Origin: Balanoglossus misakiensis
Lineage: Eukaryota > Hemichordata
Reading direction: 5' to 3'
DNA: 64,000 bases
NCBI GenBank assembly: GCA_040954595.2
Contig: CM082576.2
Coordinates: forward strand, 10,292,001-10,356,000
Positions 12,801 to 24,830 of the stretch are shown here, in pieces (within the stretch, counting starts at the first letter, position 1; each line of letters opens with the position of its first letter). The translations under genes were made by a program, and so were the position numbers. The notes under the pieces are model-generated. The model was not told the origin of the DNA and did no database searches. It was given only the letters and a program-made list of their open reading frames with translations.

Positions 12801-15800
12801 TCAAATGTTCAAAACAGGACTATCAAATTACAGTGTCCTATAGCAATATTCTGGATTATAAAATGCAATTTGTGTCACGTTGGTCTATTTTCGACTGTCA
12901 GTCAACTTCACTCACAGTTACAATTATTTTGATGTCCATAACACAATCATGACGTTTTGTTTTGACCATAACATGATGTTGGTCATACTTCAACAAACTC
13001 TATCACTTTTTTACCTTTAAATTTCAGTGTCAAATCAGTGAGCTATGACAAAAACCACAGTCTGGCATTTACCATCACAATGGTTTCTCCGTATTTCACA
13101 CGTCGTTATTACGTAATTTGGCACTGAAGACAAAGAAACACCGGAAAACATGATGGGTAGCAAAACCACCACCAGTAAAAATCATCAATATCATTAATGA
13201 TAGATACCAGCAGAAATCTACCATCTGATCGATGAATGACGTGACCTGAAAACCCAGAAGCTTGCTCCGGACGTGGGAGTTTATTTTTTCAACCAAATAA
13301 TGTGGTTAATACAAATATTGTAGATGTACCTACATGGGGAATGCTAATTTCAGCCATAGGAGTGGCAGTGATAAGCTCAGTTAATGTGAGCAGAAAATGG
13401 AAAAAAGTCATCACTGTTCAGTGTCAGAACATGACAGGGGAATAATTAGTGCCCACGGCCATGACTATTAACGACACCATGATGCATCCATCATACACAG
13501 CCACTGTGTATTTCAACCTTCACTTATATACATGTACCTAATACAAAAGCAACATGTTGGTCAGCAAAAATTTCTCACACAGTCAGTGTTGATTTTTCAA
13601 ATGATTTCATGTGTTCTCAAGGTGCTCAGTTTATGTGTTTTGTTCCCACTCTAATAAATTGCCGACAATTGATCAACCAGCACCATCACGATCATGTTGC
13701 TTCTTTCCATCAAGAACAACGACATACTGCCCTCCACATACATGTACTTATCATAATCAGCTACGAGACCCTTCCTCGGACTACAGACTCTATCATTTGC
13801 ATACAAATTACTCAATCGATCAAGTTTTATTATTATGACAACCCAGCATTTTGCAGATGATTACTCTGATAACTCAATTATCACTTCTTAACAAAAACAG
13901 CATCCGTATCGGTAATTTTATCAACATGAATTCACTTGACACCATTTTGGCCACTCAACATTTACCATGCTGCAATATTTTATATTATTAATCTACCTTA
14001 TTACGGTCAAGCCTGACATGTTTTGAACAAAGTTTTGCATTTTAACAAGTCATTGTCAATGACACAGTACCCGCTAGATTAACACACACACGTTTCCACA
14101 TTGGTTATTTTACACAGGCCCAGCACCAGTGTTAAACCGCCCTAAAGTGTCCAGTGTGAACCCCCCTTTCTGATAACCTAAGTAGCATTCTCACTGCTGT
14201 ATCTGTTAGTGACACTGGATATTATTTTTATAACTGATAAAGGTTCTCTTGCCCAGTCTCTCCTTGAGTTTTCTGTATTCGGTGAATTGCAGACATCGCA
14301 CGTTACATTAGATGTACGAACTCCAGCAGGGCGACATGACATAACTGGCGTCTGCTTCAGCTTCCTCACAGAGTGACCCTCCACTAATTTAGACATAATG
14401 ATTTGTCTCAAGGCAGAAGACACAGCATGATTTAACCTTCTCCTAGCTCCAGTCAATTGTGGTTTACACTTGTCAGTTACAACATACTTGGGTCTCTCCT
14501 TTTCGAGAATTGTAATGTCATGAAAGTTGGCAGTCAGTTCATATGACCATTATTTGATCTTCTTGTAATTTTGTGATATACTGCTTATAGTGCATGAAAT
14601 GGGGAATATCCATCCCGTAATAACTAAATCTGTTATTGTTATTAGTTATTGTCCATTCTGACTTATAACCCCCACCTCGCATTGTCAATCCTACATGTAT
14701 GTACATATATATTTAGGACACACTGACACTGTAACCAAACACCTCCCATCCCAATGAAAATAGAGTTCAGGTACACTTCAGCAATTCCAACGACAACTAC
14801 ATGTACATAAACAAAGCTTTGTAGTTTTAGATTAAAGGTTCATGACCTGGTGATATATTGAGGCATATGAGGAGCACGAGACAGATAGCAGTGACTAACG
14901 TGACCTAGTTGGTTCCACCTGGTCGCTTTCAGTGGTATGATGGCACCCATACGCATGCACGGCGTACAGGGAAACAGTTTCATAAAAGGCAGTTACATTG
15001 TACATTTTAGCATGAATAGATACAAGTGGCTTGTATGTTTGAACACTTTTAGAATAGAACGCTTTGTGTTTGTAGACAAATATATAACCTGTGCCATGAG
15101 CAACTAGGTATAAATACATGTATCAATGTGATGTTTACCATTACCACTGGCAATTTACTGTCTCCCACGCTCCTTTCCCGATTTCCCCAGAGAGGTTTCA
15201 TTTGGCTAAAAAAAAAATCGAGTTGTTTACAAATGCAACATGTTTTTTTATTTCCTTGTTGGAGCTATAAATGACTCGGATTATAACAAAGGAAAACATA
15301 AAATTTCCCCTCATTCGAGCTGACTGATGAAATATAAAATTTTCCCCTTTATGGTATTACACCCAGCAACTGTGTTCCGATTATTTGAAGAGATGTACAA
15401 TGTACATGTAGCTGGACATACACACTTTAGGATTGCTTTAAATGTTTCCTGCATTAATAAATAAAGTATTACAATTTGATTTTTTTAAAATTCAGGCTGC
15501 TTCCATTCTTCATTGATTGAAATCAAGGTCATTGCCACAGTCATAACCAGGAAGAATAATTATCAAAGTGACATTTGTAGTCAATACAAATACAGATCTT
15601 CAAGGACATCAACAATGAAGTATTGATCGCATATAAAGGTGGCTTTTGTTGCAGGATATATTATTAGCACCATTGACAGTGCAGATATTCATCAGAAACT
15701 CAATGGAATGGCTTCAAAATTAACATGTACCTGACAAACTTATGTACATGTATAAAATGTTGTGCTGATGATCTATACTGTTACATGTAGCAAATTGTGT

Positions 15801-18800
15801 GTCCATGATGTTTGTTTGTGTGTGTATATGAGTGTGGACATGACTCATGTTCTGAACGTCACTGCAATCGGTACATAAGTGGTTCAATGAATGGATATGA
15901 CGTCAAGCACAATCTGAAGAAAGTCTTCACACTCAAAACTTTCTTCTTTATAAAACGTGTTATTCTCACAACGTGGTACAACTTCAGTAAACTATATGTG
16001 CCTGTATCTCATTTGCATAATGACACATTCAAATTCTATACATAGAGCCTGTTAAAATAGATCTACATGTACTGATGTCTGTATACAGGCGAGGTCTGAG
16101 GGTGTGGATTGTAACACGGAAGAGAAACACCCAAACTATCATCACAATTCATTTCCTTGAAGTCTGTCAGATGCTCAGTAAAAGTCAACCTCATTTCGCT
16201 AGATTATTTTTCAAACTAAAGTGCCCTATACGTACACTTTGGACTTTAGTCTTTTACTTGTTTTCTGTCAACAAACACAACTGTCAAATTTGACACCACA
16301 ACAAAGAACTCCTAATCTGCTGCATGGACATCTTTTAACACCTGTCAATCTCAATTTACATTGACAATCACATGACTATTTGTAAATTGTAGTACATGTA
16401 ATACCCAAAATTATTTAAACAAAGCTACTTTAACTTGATATTTCTACTATGGGAATTTTAAGGACCACTAGCTTTAAACACTTCACGCCAATTTTCAGTG
16501 ACACACACAACTCTTCATTGTAGACTATGTATGGAGTCGTGACTCTCAAATTACTGGTAGTTCAACAAAATTACAGCTACCTCCCCTTTAATTAAAAACT
16601 CAGGTTTCCCAATTAGATGTGACATCCAGCTTTCTGAGAAATTAATTTTTACTATGACATCACTACGCATCCTTAGTATATCACGACTACCTCCAAATTA
16701 GATTATACACACCACTAATTTCTTTCCAAGGTGCATCACCTTACTGAACTGAATATACATGTATAAGTATTAAATACAGATCTGATTTGGTCAGCTTGAG
16801 TTCTGAACAAAGAAAGTCTGTACATTGTAAATTCCACGTAAGGAAAATAATCTGGCAAACGGCCCAGTCAGCTGTTAGGATTACATTGTACAACATGCTT
16901 GGCTACGTCACTGAAACAATACGTGATGAGTGGAAATTTGACTGGACAAAGGGAACACAAAACCCAGTGTATGGAAAGCAGCATCCTGAAATGCGTTGAT
17001 GCATGCATTGCACGCATTGTTTCATTCCAGAGTACATCTATTTAATTATTAGAAATTACATGTGCATAAATAATATGTAAATAAAACCACAGCCTGCAAA
17101 ATATCATTATTATAATTAATGAAGAAAAATTTAGGCTAACAATTTTGGCTTCCCACCACGCATCCATTCTGACCTCGCCAATAAACGAGACCACCAACTG
17201 CCAATATCCAAAATAGGGTAGAGCGGACTTTCCCCCCTTCCTATGAAACCATATGTGGATTTAATTAAACCTCCACCTTTTTTCAACAAATCAGCCATTG
17301 TATCCCCTTTTTCCTGTCACCATCTGACTGTCCATCAAGCGCTCGACTCGGTCGCACTGTTTTCACCGCCGAGTACGGCTTCTACAGCAAAAACCACGGG
17401 GCATATTTGGTGAATGTGTCACATTTACAGGTTGACAGAAAGGCTCTGTTATTCCAAGAGGACAAATCCCTCAAGCGGGGACGGCTATCGGAAGTCGACA
17501 TATTTACACGCCGCAGTGAAAAAAAGGGCTTATCCGCCAGCTGTCGTACTCAAAAGCCAAAACATCCTGACCATGCAGGCATGCAAGCACATGCTGCAAT
17601 GCAGCCAAAATATTTAAAATTTACAAATGTTTTCCTCCACACACTTAATTCCACCAATAATGGTGGTCTCACACTCGCCAGGGGATAATATAATGTGTAT
17701 GTATCTTCAAAAATAGAAGCCCCACAGATACTACTCTTAGTTTTTGTTTATTTAATGCATATACGTTCTGACCAGTGATATTAACATTAACACCCAGGGC
17801 TTATATCTGGCGCAAAGCTTAATTCTTTTGTGTGGGTACCATACATGTACAGACTTATTAAATGTATGACAACCAAGGTCACAGTGTTGAAAAAAATATT
17901 GCACATAAAAAGAAACAATTCATATGTAAATTGAATGTTCTTCACAACTTGCACATAAACCAGTTTGATGGACAACCCAAACAGATTGATGCCACAAAGG
18001 AAATGTACAAGTTTGCGGATTTGTAATACACGTTCAAAACAAAACAGACGGCTCACACATGGCAGAGTTTTCTTAAAGCTCTGTTTCAGTCATATGTACT
18101 AGTATATCAAGTGAGTCATTTGCCATGCAGAGTTATACTCATGAATTACCATCATCATCATCATCATCATCATCACCATCATCATCAGAGCTAACAAAAT
18201 AATAAAAATAAATAAAACAATACATGAAAACATGACAGAACAGTAGTGTTGGTTTTTTGTTCAGCAAATCTGCAAAAATCTGTATTATCTTTTCTGCCCA
18301 CAATGCTAGAACCTTCCGCCTACTCAAAAAATTAAAAGACACATGATCAGCACTTTTATACCACACAAAAAGATGTGCGCATCCTGTTTTAATACCACAG
18401 CAATTCTGACTATTGATAAACAATGACAGCATCGGTGGGACTTCCCATGACTGCTGAACATTTTGAATGACTGAAACTCCCACGGCAGAATGGCAGTCAT
18501 TTTTAAGCGGTCAAAATCATCTGGTGTCAATGACCTCAGTGTAAGTGATGGTGGCATAAAATCACCAAGGTCACTCTCAACTTGTCTAGTGCTGACAATT
18601 ATTGAATGACAAACTGATTTCCGTTTTACAGTCTGTTTTCTTGGATTTGCCAAAAAAAAGTTACGTATTTTTTTGGCAGGAAAGGGCAGACTGGATGCTA
18701 ACCTTCTTCCTCCTTTGAAATACGGGATTTCAGTCTGAGAACAACTTTTCGAATGATTCAGTCAGAGTGAATTTTTGAAATGTGAGAGTTAAAACCAGAA

Positions 18801-21800
18801 GCGGCTAAGTGCTGACTGGTATTAACAAATGCTTTTTGACAAGTTCAAAGGGGTCAAACTAAGCACACAAAAGAGTCAAACATCAGCCACCACCATCACA
18901 TACACTGATACAGGTCAAAAAGTGCCACGACACTTCCTGTACGATAATGCATGTGTGGCACAAGCACTGCTGTGTAAATGTATATGCACTTGTCACTAAG
19001 TCGGGTCATCACCAACAGATAAAACCAGCAAATTGATAAAATTTATCTTCGTGTTTACATTTATTCACGAGTCACAGGAGAAAAATAAGACTACATACAC
19101 AATGTAAGTATTGAGAACACAGAAACAAACAAAACGGCCAGCATTTTGGCAGACATTTCATTTCTCGTTTAACCCCCAAAAGTGCACCAGAAATTGTTGT
19201 GACTGACTACAGCTTGTTTTTCGGAAAAAATTCTGAGAGTTCTGAATGGGGTCAAAGGGCGACAGTGTCCCAGCACTTATGTAGTAAAATAGGCACCTGT
19301 CACACTGTTGTGTGTGCATTGAAAGTCGCTTTAAAGATAAAAACAAAGATGGCAGTTAGATTGTGAAACAAGAAAATACATCTATCTTTTTTATGAAGGA
19401 ACATGACCACACTGTTTAAATTGAACTGAGTGAGTGAACATATTTTCCACACATATACATACATGTACATGTATAGATTAAATTTGTTTCTTGCTATTGA
19501 CAAATGAACATATCAGGCTTATATTTTGAAATAATAATATTTCAAATCGTAATCATTTGTAAAATTAAAATTTTTCAGATTGGCCATAACTATTGTTTTA
19601 CCAGCAAAGATAGAAGGATTGAATTGATATTGCAAGCAGCTACAACATTTGTGCTGGTAGTCTAGAACTTGTGACATTTTAAAAATTACAACGTACTGTG
19701 TCAATTAAAATAGCATGCTAAGTTAACCCTTTCATCACCAATCTCCCAGTAGAGGCATTGAAAGGGTTAAAACATGTCTAAAACTACTAGTATTTTTTTT
19801 TCAAGGTGTTTTCATCAAAGCCCACAAAGAAGTACTGTAAATGGATGTATTGACAACAGTGCTTTGTGGGCCAAACCCACCTAGTTAACAAGTACCAATA
19901 TTATCATATTACAATACCTAATGGCAATTTGATTTGATTAATCTCATCAATATACATAACATATATGTACACGTTGCAAAATAGATCAATCGGTTTTTAA
20001 ATCTCTTCCAGCATTTTTGATTTTCTCCCAACAATATGCTACTACAGATCATGTTATCAACATTTGTGGTGCAAATGTGTGTCTGTAGGAGACGGCATGA
20101 GAAGATTCCTCAAAATCTTGCACTTCTGCAGTGTTGCTAGCCCGCCTTGCATTGTATTACTTTTACATTTCCTCTTTTCTCAGAAATGATGAAATCCAAA
20201 TGTCATCAGGACACTCGGGGCTCTGTTCGCAATCTAGAAACATGAATTTTGGAAAATACATTCTGGAGGCAGTATGTTTTATATCAGTGTTGTTGGTAAT
20301 GGTGTTCCCATCTTGCTAAATCCTGCAGATTTGATTGTTGTCAAAGCAAGATGCTGCTATCATACTGTCCAGAGGCACATTTCAAGATACAAAAGTAATG
20401 TCCTCGCACAGACATCATCTGCAGATTCGGTTGTTATCAAAGCACTGCTATAATAAAGCTGTCTAGCGGCGTAGGTACACAAGGATACACGTATACAGTA
20501 AAGTCGGCAGAATTACAAAAGTAGGCGGTCGAATACAGGGGAGCCTAGTGATGACATATGGAAAGGGATTGCAAGAGAAGTGTCCCATTTCGAGGAAAGT
20601 AGCCCGTTTTTTATTGCCAATCATGTACCAGCTCTTATCTTCATGTACATTGCTGGTCCCCAGGTAGATTAATATCATGTCATCTAATATGAATGGAAAA
20701 TTAAATATGTCACAACATTGTCATCTTTACCCTTAACCCTTTCACCACCATGGTTCAGTCCAAACCCAATGTTTTCCATAGTAAGGTTGTACTTCTACAT
20801 GCTGCCATTTCCATCTGCAGGCATCGCAGTTGAAACATAGCAATGCCCCAGAAATCTGAGTACACCAAACGCAAAACCTGTCTCAACTGTACACCTTTCC
20901 TTGTCATCTTCGCAAGACACATTGAGGGAACTCCACAGACCAAACAACTATGTGATTCTCTTTCTGTTTAGCATCCAATTTTAAAAGACAGCTTTAGAAT
21001 AGATGCACATATCTATTTCAACAAGTAGTACATGTGGGCATGGCAGAGGGCAGCATCAGAACATTTAGCACATCCAAAGGGCAAAACGACAAAAAATAAC
21101 CTTTCAATCCAAATAAAATGTCAAAAGACAGGAATTTTAAGTCCATTCATTCATGCACAGACTATTCATTCTGGCAAGTCACTCTCAGAGACCTCGTCTT
21201 GTTGGGAGTTGTCTGAAATCAGATACACCCCCACCAATGTATACAATCACAGAGATGACTTACAGCAAAACTCTATTTTCAGAAAGATGTTGTATCAACT
21301 GTTTAACACAAGCAGCGTATACAATGCAGTGTATTTCCTTTCATAATCTGCCGCACACAGAGAAACGTCTTGAAAAATTAATTTACCAAAATTACTATGG
21401 CACATACACAATGTAACACTCTTTTTCACAGGCCATTCCATATTTCTGGCTTGTGGCGAGACTTCACATTTGGATTCGCAGTTCACATCTATACTTTCAA
21501 TTTTCATGTTTTCATATTAAAATATCACCCGAAAGTCCATCTTTACAGTAATATAAACAGCTTTTCCATACAGTACAATACATGTACACGCAATACTACA
21601 ATAGATTACATGCATGACTAAACGTATTTTACAAGCAAGCAATTATTTCGCTTTTACCAAGGAATATGGGGGCGTACAATATACATGTACTTTTGTATAA
21701 AGTTGCACTTTCACATTTGGAATATGTGCTTTTATCATAGTTCTGCAGCTGGTGTCACCTGGGGTGGTTGATCAAATAACCATGGTTATTTTCTTCTGTG

Positions 21801-23809
21801 TCAAATGTTGAACTTGGTTCATTAATTATCTCTAAACACAACCCCAGCTGTTGTCTATCCAAGGTCAATGTAAAATCGTTATAGAGTTCAGGTCTTATAG
21901 ACATGTATTCTCTTTTTCTTTTTTCCCCGATGAAATGGCAGACGAAATGGCATAAACACTCCAAAGAATTCCTACTTCCTGTTGGGACACTCATAAAAAG
22001 GTCCTCCCTGCTGACAATCCACATCAACTGACCTTAGGACAACGATTATCCTCCTGAGGGCAGACAATTTTTTTATGAATGTGTCTGTTTGCAATGTGAC
22101 CTTTAATTCCATTGGCTGAAACTGCTTTGGCACCCATTTAAAATAAACCTCTTTCACCATGTTTCTATATTTTCAAATAAAGGGCGTACATGTAACTGGG
22201 GTTGGATGTCAAGAAAAGTCAACTGAAACGCGGCCGTCTCCAAGTCCTATTTACTATGGGGTCATCGTCATCACCAAGGAATGAAGTGTTTAATTAACTG
22301 GGAATGGGGATATGGGGATTGGTCTCTTCTTGAAATACATGTACATTTACTTGTATCCAATCTGATTAAAATCAGATGTGGGGTTGGCTCAATCTTTACC
22401 CTTGCTTTTATACAGCCAAGAACATAAATGTAACAGCCAAGTATCAGCAAAGGTGAAGATCCAGCCAACCCTACATCAGATTGACTTGTATCCATATCAC
22501 TTAAACTATGATCCTTACACAAATACACCACAATACATCTGGATTATAAATACGTATTGATATATGGACTAGCAACATGAATGGTTTGTTTGTTTTCATT
22601 AGAGGGGCAGTGCGTGGTGATTATTTTATTGATGCCAGTACTTTTGAAAGAGTGGCCAACTACAGTTACCTTTTATTAAGCCTAGCTATTGGCTTGTCAA
22701 CATAATCTGTGTACATATACCATAGGTGATAAATGAATTCAATTCCTAATCCCGAATTCAAATTGTCAACATTATATGTTGAAGTTACATGCAAGTATAG
22801 ACTGTGGAAAGTTTCTTTTCTACTGTCTATGGTAAGTGCACATCAGATGTTTCAGGCAGGGTAAATATTGTATGTGTTTGTAAATCAGTCAAGACAGTCA
22901 CTGAGACTGTGTCAAAAGTTAGATACTTTGTCTCATTAACAGGATTTAAAGAAAAAGTGGCTAAGGCTGGGTTATAAGCTTCATGCTAATGATATTATGC
23001 TGTCTGGGCTTCAGGGAATAACACAGCTGATAAGATTAAGACTGGTTTGAACAAGAAACCATTGGTACATGTATAAACTGCATACATGGTATGCAATGCT
23101 ATTAAGGTCAAGGCAGGCAGGAAATCAGTCAACGTCCATTGCAGACAGCTCTCCCTTTTCTGCTTTTGAGCCTTTTCACATCACTTATTTGGGGCCTTTC
23201 AGTGACTGAAGCAGATGGGAATGCTTAGTGAGAATGGGTGTGCCAAAACAACATTCCCTCTGTCTGCAGTGTTTGGGAATGGGAGTGACCTGCGTGACAT
23301 GGCTACGAGGAAACACCCAGTGTTTGACCCAGAACGGTTTAAAATGGCTGATAATTTCCTGGCAAAAAAAATCACACAGTTGCAGACTAAATTCTGCCTG
23401 ACGTTGGTTCAACGCCCGTGTCCATGTAATTGCTGCGTAAAATTATTAGTGTATCCGTGAAGCCATTATGAAAATCAAGCAACGCATTATACGACTGACT
23501 CCATAATGCCTTCCACAGAAAATAAACAAACACGTACATTCCCCCGAACTGTTGTGGGTCCCCCCCCCCCCCACGATAAATTTCACTGCACCCATACTCA
23601 CCGGCGTCGTTGGCTTGTTGTTCTAGCAATTTCAGTTCCTGTGAATCGGAAACTGTTTGTTCCAGGACGAAGGAGAGAAACCTGGCCTGCGTCGCTGACA
23701 GGCGGTTCAACAACGAGTACAGGGCCACAGTCTGTTCACAATCCGACCACTCTTTGAAACAGATTGACAACGACCGCACTTGGTCGCGAAAGGCAGTGGA
23801 CGGTTTCAT
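6786..23809 (-). CDS. SAMD4A: SAMD4 / Smaug: SAM-domain RNA-binding translational repressor
   Basis: Ten exons (minus strand): 23809-23602, 12048-11458, 11140-10889, 10600-10491, 10125-10039, 9923-9590, 8448-8253, 8041-7798, 7515-7329, 6820-6786. They sum to 2244 nt and 747 residues (human about 718), and every junction keeps frame. An in-frame TAG at 23822-23824 fixes the ATG. Domains seen: two Smaug similarity regions (residues about 1-70 and 75-155), a low-complexity linker, the SAM domain (351-416, LRLHKY and NVTKGAR motifs), then the PHAT-like region (about 417-592) and a conserved C-terminal NRLESLCLS motif. Smaug proteins bind stem-loop recognition elements in mRNAs through the SAM domain, repress translation and recruit CCR4-NOT deadenylase in the cytoplasm; that is family knowledge. 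Invertebrates usually have one gene, so it may be co-orthologous to vertebrate SAMD4A and SAMD4B. Confidence 0.96.
7329..7515 (-). CDS. SAMD4A: SAMD4 exon 9 (C-terminal conserved motif)
   Basis: Residues 675-736: [31 protein letters not shown] consensus GTGAGT donor follows 7329. Reading through it gives an alternative 18-codon tail ending at the TGA at 7273. Confidence 0.92.
7798..8041 (-). CDS. SAMD4A: SAMD4 exon 8 (basic, Ser-rich)
   Basis: Residues 593-674: low-complexity, Ser/Gln/Arg-rich and weakly conserved. It is placed by open frame, acceptor CCACAG, donor GTAAGT and phase fit with both neighbours. Confidence 0.88.
8253..8448 (-). CDS. SAMD4A: SAMD4 exon 7 (PHAT-like helical segment)
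   Basis: Residues 528-592: [11 protein letters not shown] and MTWKQQ motifs match vertebrate SAMD4. Acceptor CCACAG and donor GTAAGT. Confidence 0.95.
8795..9412. mobile_element. TA-flanked terminal-inverted-repeat element in SAMD4 intron 6
   Basis: The left end ACCGTAGTTGTCCGGGTAAG is mirrored at the right end with few mismatches, and TA lies at both outer borders. The interior is GC- and CpG-rich with a 22-base C run (8892-8913). It has direct repeats of a GAGGCCATATCC block near 8866 and 9322. No transposase is visible, so it looks non-autonomous. Confidence 0.75.
8892..8913. repeat. Poly-C tract
   Basis: 22 consecutive C bases inside the transposon-like element. Other homopolymer G or C runs of 10-18 bases lie near 2737, 8498, 33163, 41892 and 41937. 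Confidence 0.9.
9590..9923 (-). CDS. SAMD4A: SAMD4 exon 6 (PHAT-like region with Ser/Thr-rich insert)
   Basis: Residues 417-527: a helical start ([18 protein letters not shown]), a long Ser/Thr/Asn-rich insert, then [13 protein letters not shown], which is highly conserved. Donor GTAGGT. Confidence 0.93.
10039..10125 (-). CDS. SAMD4A: SAMD4 exon 5 (SAM domain, second part)
   Basis: Residues 388-416: [17 protein letters not shown]. In the family this helix forms part of the RNA-hairpin-binding surface. It is 87 nt, phase 0 on both sides. Confidence 0.96.
10491..10600 (-). CDS. SAMD4A: SAMD4 exon 4 (SAM domain, first part)
   Basis: Residues 351-387: [13 protein letters not shown] and MTYEEMM, nearly identical to vertebrate SAMD4. 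It is a 110-nt exon with a GTAAGT donor. Confidence 0.96.
10889..11140 (-). CDS. SAMD4A: SAMD4 exon 3 (linker)
   Basis: Residues 267-350: the conserved linker before SAM, with SLTPPM, HAPLSPQ and [12 protein letters not shown] motifs. Donor GTAGCT is weak but is the frame-keeping choice. Confidence 0.93.
11458..12048 (-). CDS. SAMD4A: SAMD4 exon 2 (second Smaug similarity region)
   Basis: It encodes residues 70-266 with [15 protein letters not shown] and [10 protein letters not shown] motifs, then a Gly/Ser-rich linker. It is GC-rich compared with the flanking introns. Acceptor ACAG precedes 12048 and donor GTGAGC follows 11458. Confidence 0.95.
18151..18188. repeat. (ATC)n microsatellite
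   Basis: About twelve nearly perfect ATC units with one ACC interruption, in SAMD4 intron 1. Confidence 0.95.
19724..19771. repeat. Short foldback repeat
   Basis: TTAACCCTTTCA and its reverse complement flank a 24-base loop. A related TTAACCCTTTCACCACCA stretch occurs near 20733, which suggests a dispersed remnant. Confidence 0.6.
22358..22483. mobile_element. CAATCTGAT-family MITE, copy 1
   Basis: 126-bp element with CAATCTGAT inverted ends and an internal GTRGGGTTGGCT inverted extension. It is flanked by a perfect 9-bp direct repeat ACTTGTATC (22349-22357 and 22484-22492). No coding capacity. Confidence 0.75.
23602..23809 (-). CDS. SAMD4A: SAMD4 exon 1 (first Smaug similarity region)
   Basis: It encodes residues 1-69 with [15 protein letters not shown] and ATQARFL motifs. 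Donor GTGAGT follows 23602, phase 1. The ATG at 23809 is preceded by an in-frame stop 12 nt upstream. Confidence 0.95.
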
Positions 23810-24830
23810 CGTCGATCTCCGCTAGTTCCACCGTCTGGACGATGGAGGAAGCGGCCCTTCAAGCCGGAAACCGACAGCACAACCGCGCAGTAGGGCGGTT
23901 TTCAAGAAAATATATGTGCGACTCGGCAGTGTTTGTTATTGTTTTGAATGACTATTCTTCCTTTAGTATACTCCTATTCGACCGAGAATTTCAAAACAAT
24001 GCCACATTCAGCGAGAATTTCATGAGTAAATATCACTACTGTGTCTTAAATTAGCGCAAATAAATGTACAAATACACCGATGCGTCGAAAGCGCTATAGA
24101 AGCGAGTTGTTTTTAACGAAAAAGCTCGACGAAAACAAGATAATTACATGTGCCTGTATCAGAGCGCCTCTGCGGAGTTTTCGATACTGACTGTCTGCGC
24201 TATAAATAGATCACTTCAGCTCTTCCTTGTTTGTGAGAAAGGAAATTTCTCAGCGACGACTCTTCCTTTCCCAACTTATCCATACGAGAAGGACTTGACT
24301 TCCTGTGATGAAGATTTCAGGTGTTGCTTTCGGCGAGTAATACCTCGAAGACGACGACGACAACAACTGCTAGTACATCGCCAACGTATCATGAGGTACC
24401 CACTTAGCGTGACTGATGAATCACAGGCATATTACAATGACGATGTGACGCGCGCGTGTTGTGTGTGGGAGAACCCGATGGTTGTTTGGCGAGACGCACG
24501 AAGCAAATTTAACCGAATTCTCCGGCTACAAGTATCACCACATTCTTGCTCCGCCGTTTCGGGATATCTTATCGTCAAGTATGCGCCCGAGTTCCCGTCA
24601 GTAAATGACACACAACGAGATGAATACCCTTGCTCCACGATGTGTGTGGTTTTGTCAACGCTCTCCCTCCAGACCACGTTTATGATAATATAATCGGCCT
24701 ACGTCATTCAAAGTTCAGTTCGATTGGAAACGCGTTCCGATCGGCGGGGTCATTCGGGTGTCCCATTCATCGAAAAGATAAAGCGCGGGTTTTCCTGGTA
24801 GTCGCTGTGTTCAGTTAGCGGGTAATAAGC
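23810..24830 (-). promoter_or_regulatory. SAMD4 5' flank: probable 5'UTR and promoter
   Basis: CpG-richer than the surroundings and directly upstream of the SAMD4 start codon. No precise transcription start can be called. A plus-strand TATAAATAG at 24201-24209 points away from SAMD4. A 181-codon plus-strand ORF (24148-24693) has no recognised motif. Confidence 0.45.

Larger units (their letters stand above)
12049..23601 (-). other. SAMD4 intron 1 (11.5 kb)
   Basis: The largest SAMD4 intron: AT-rich with no further coding exon recognised. It contains an (ATC)n microsatellite, a small palindrome at 19724-19771, a CpG-richer block at about 17300-17600, a CAATCTGAT-family element, and many TACATGTA palindromes. 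Confidence 0.8.
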
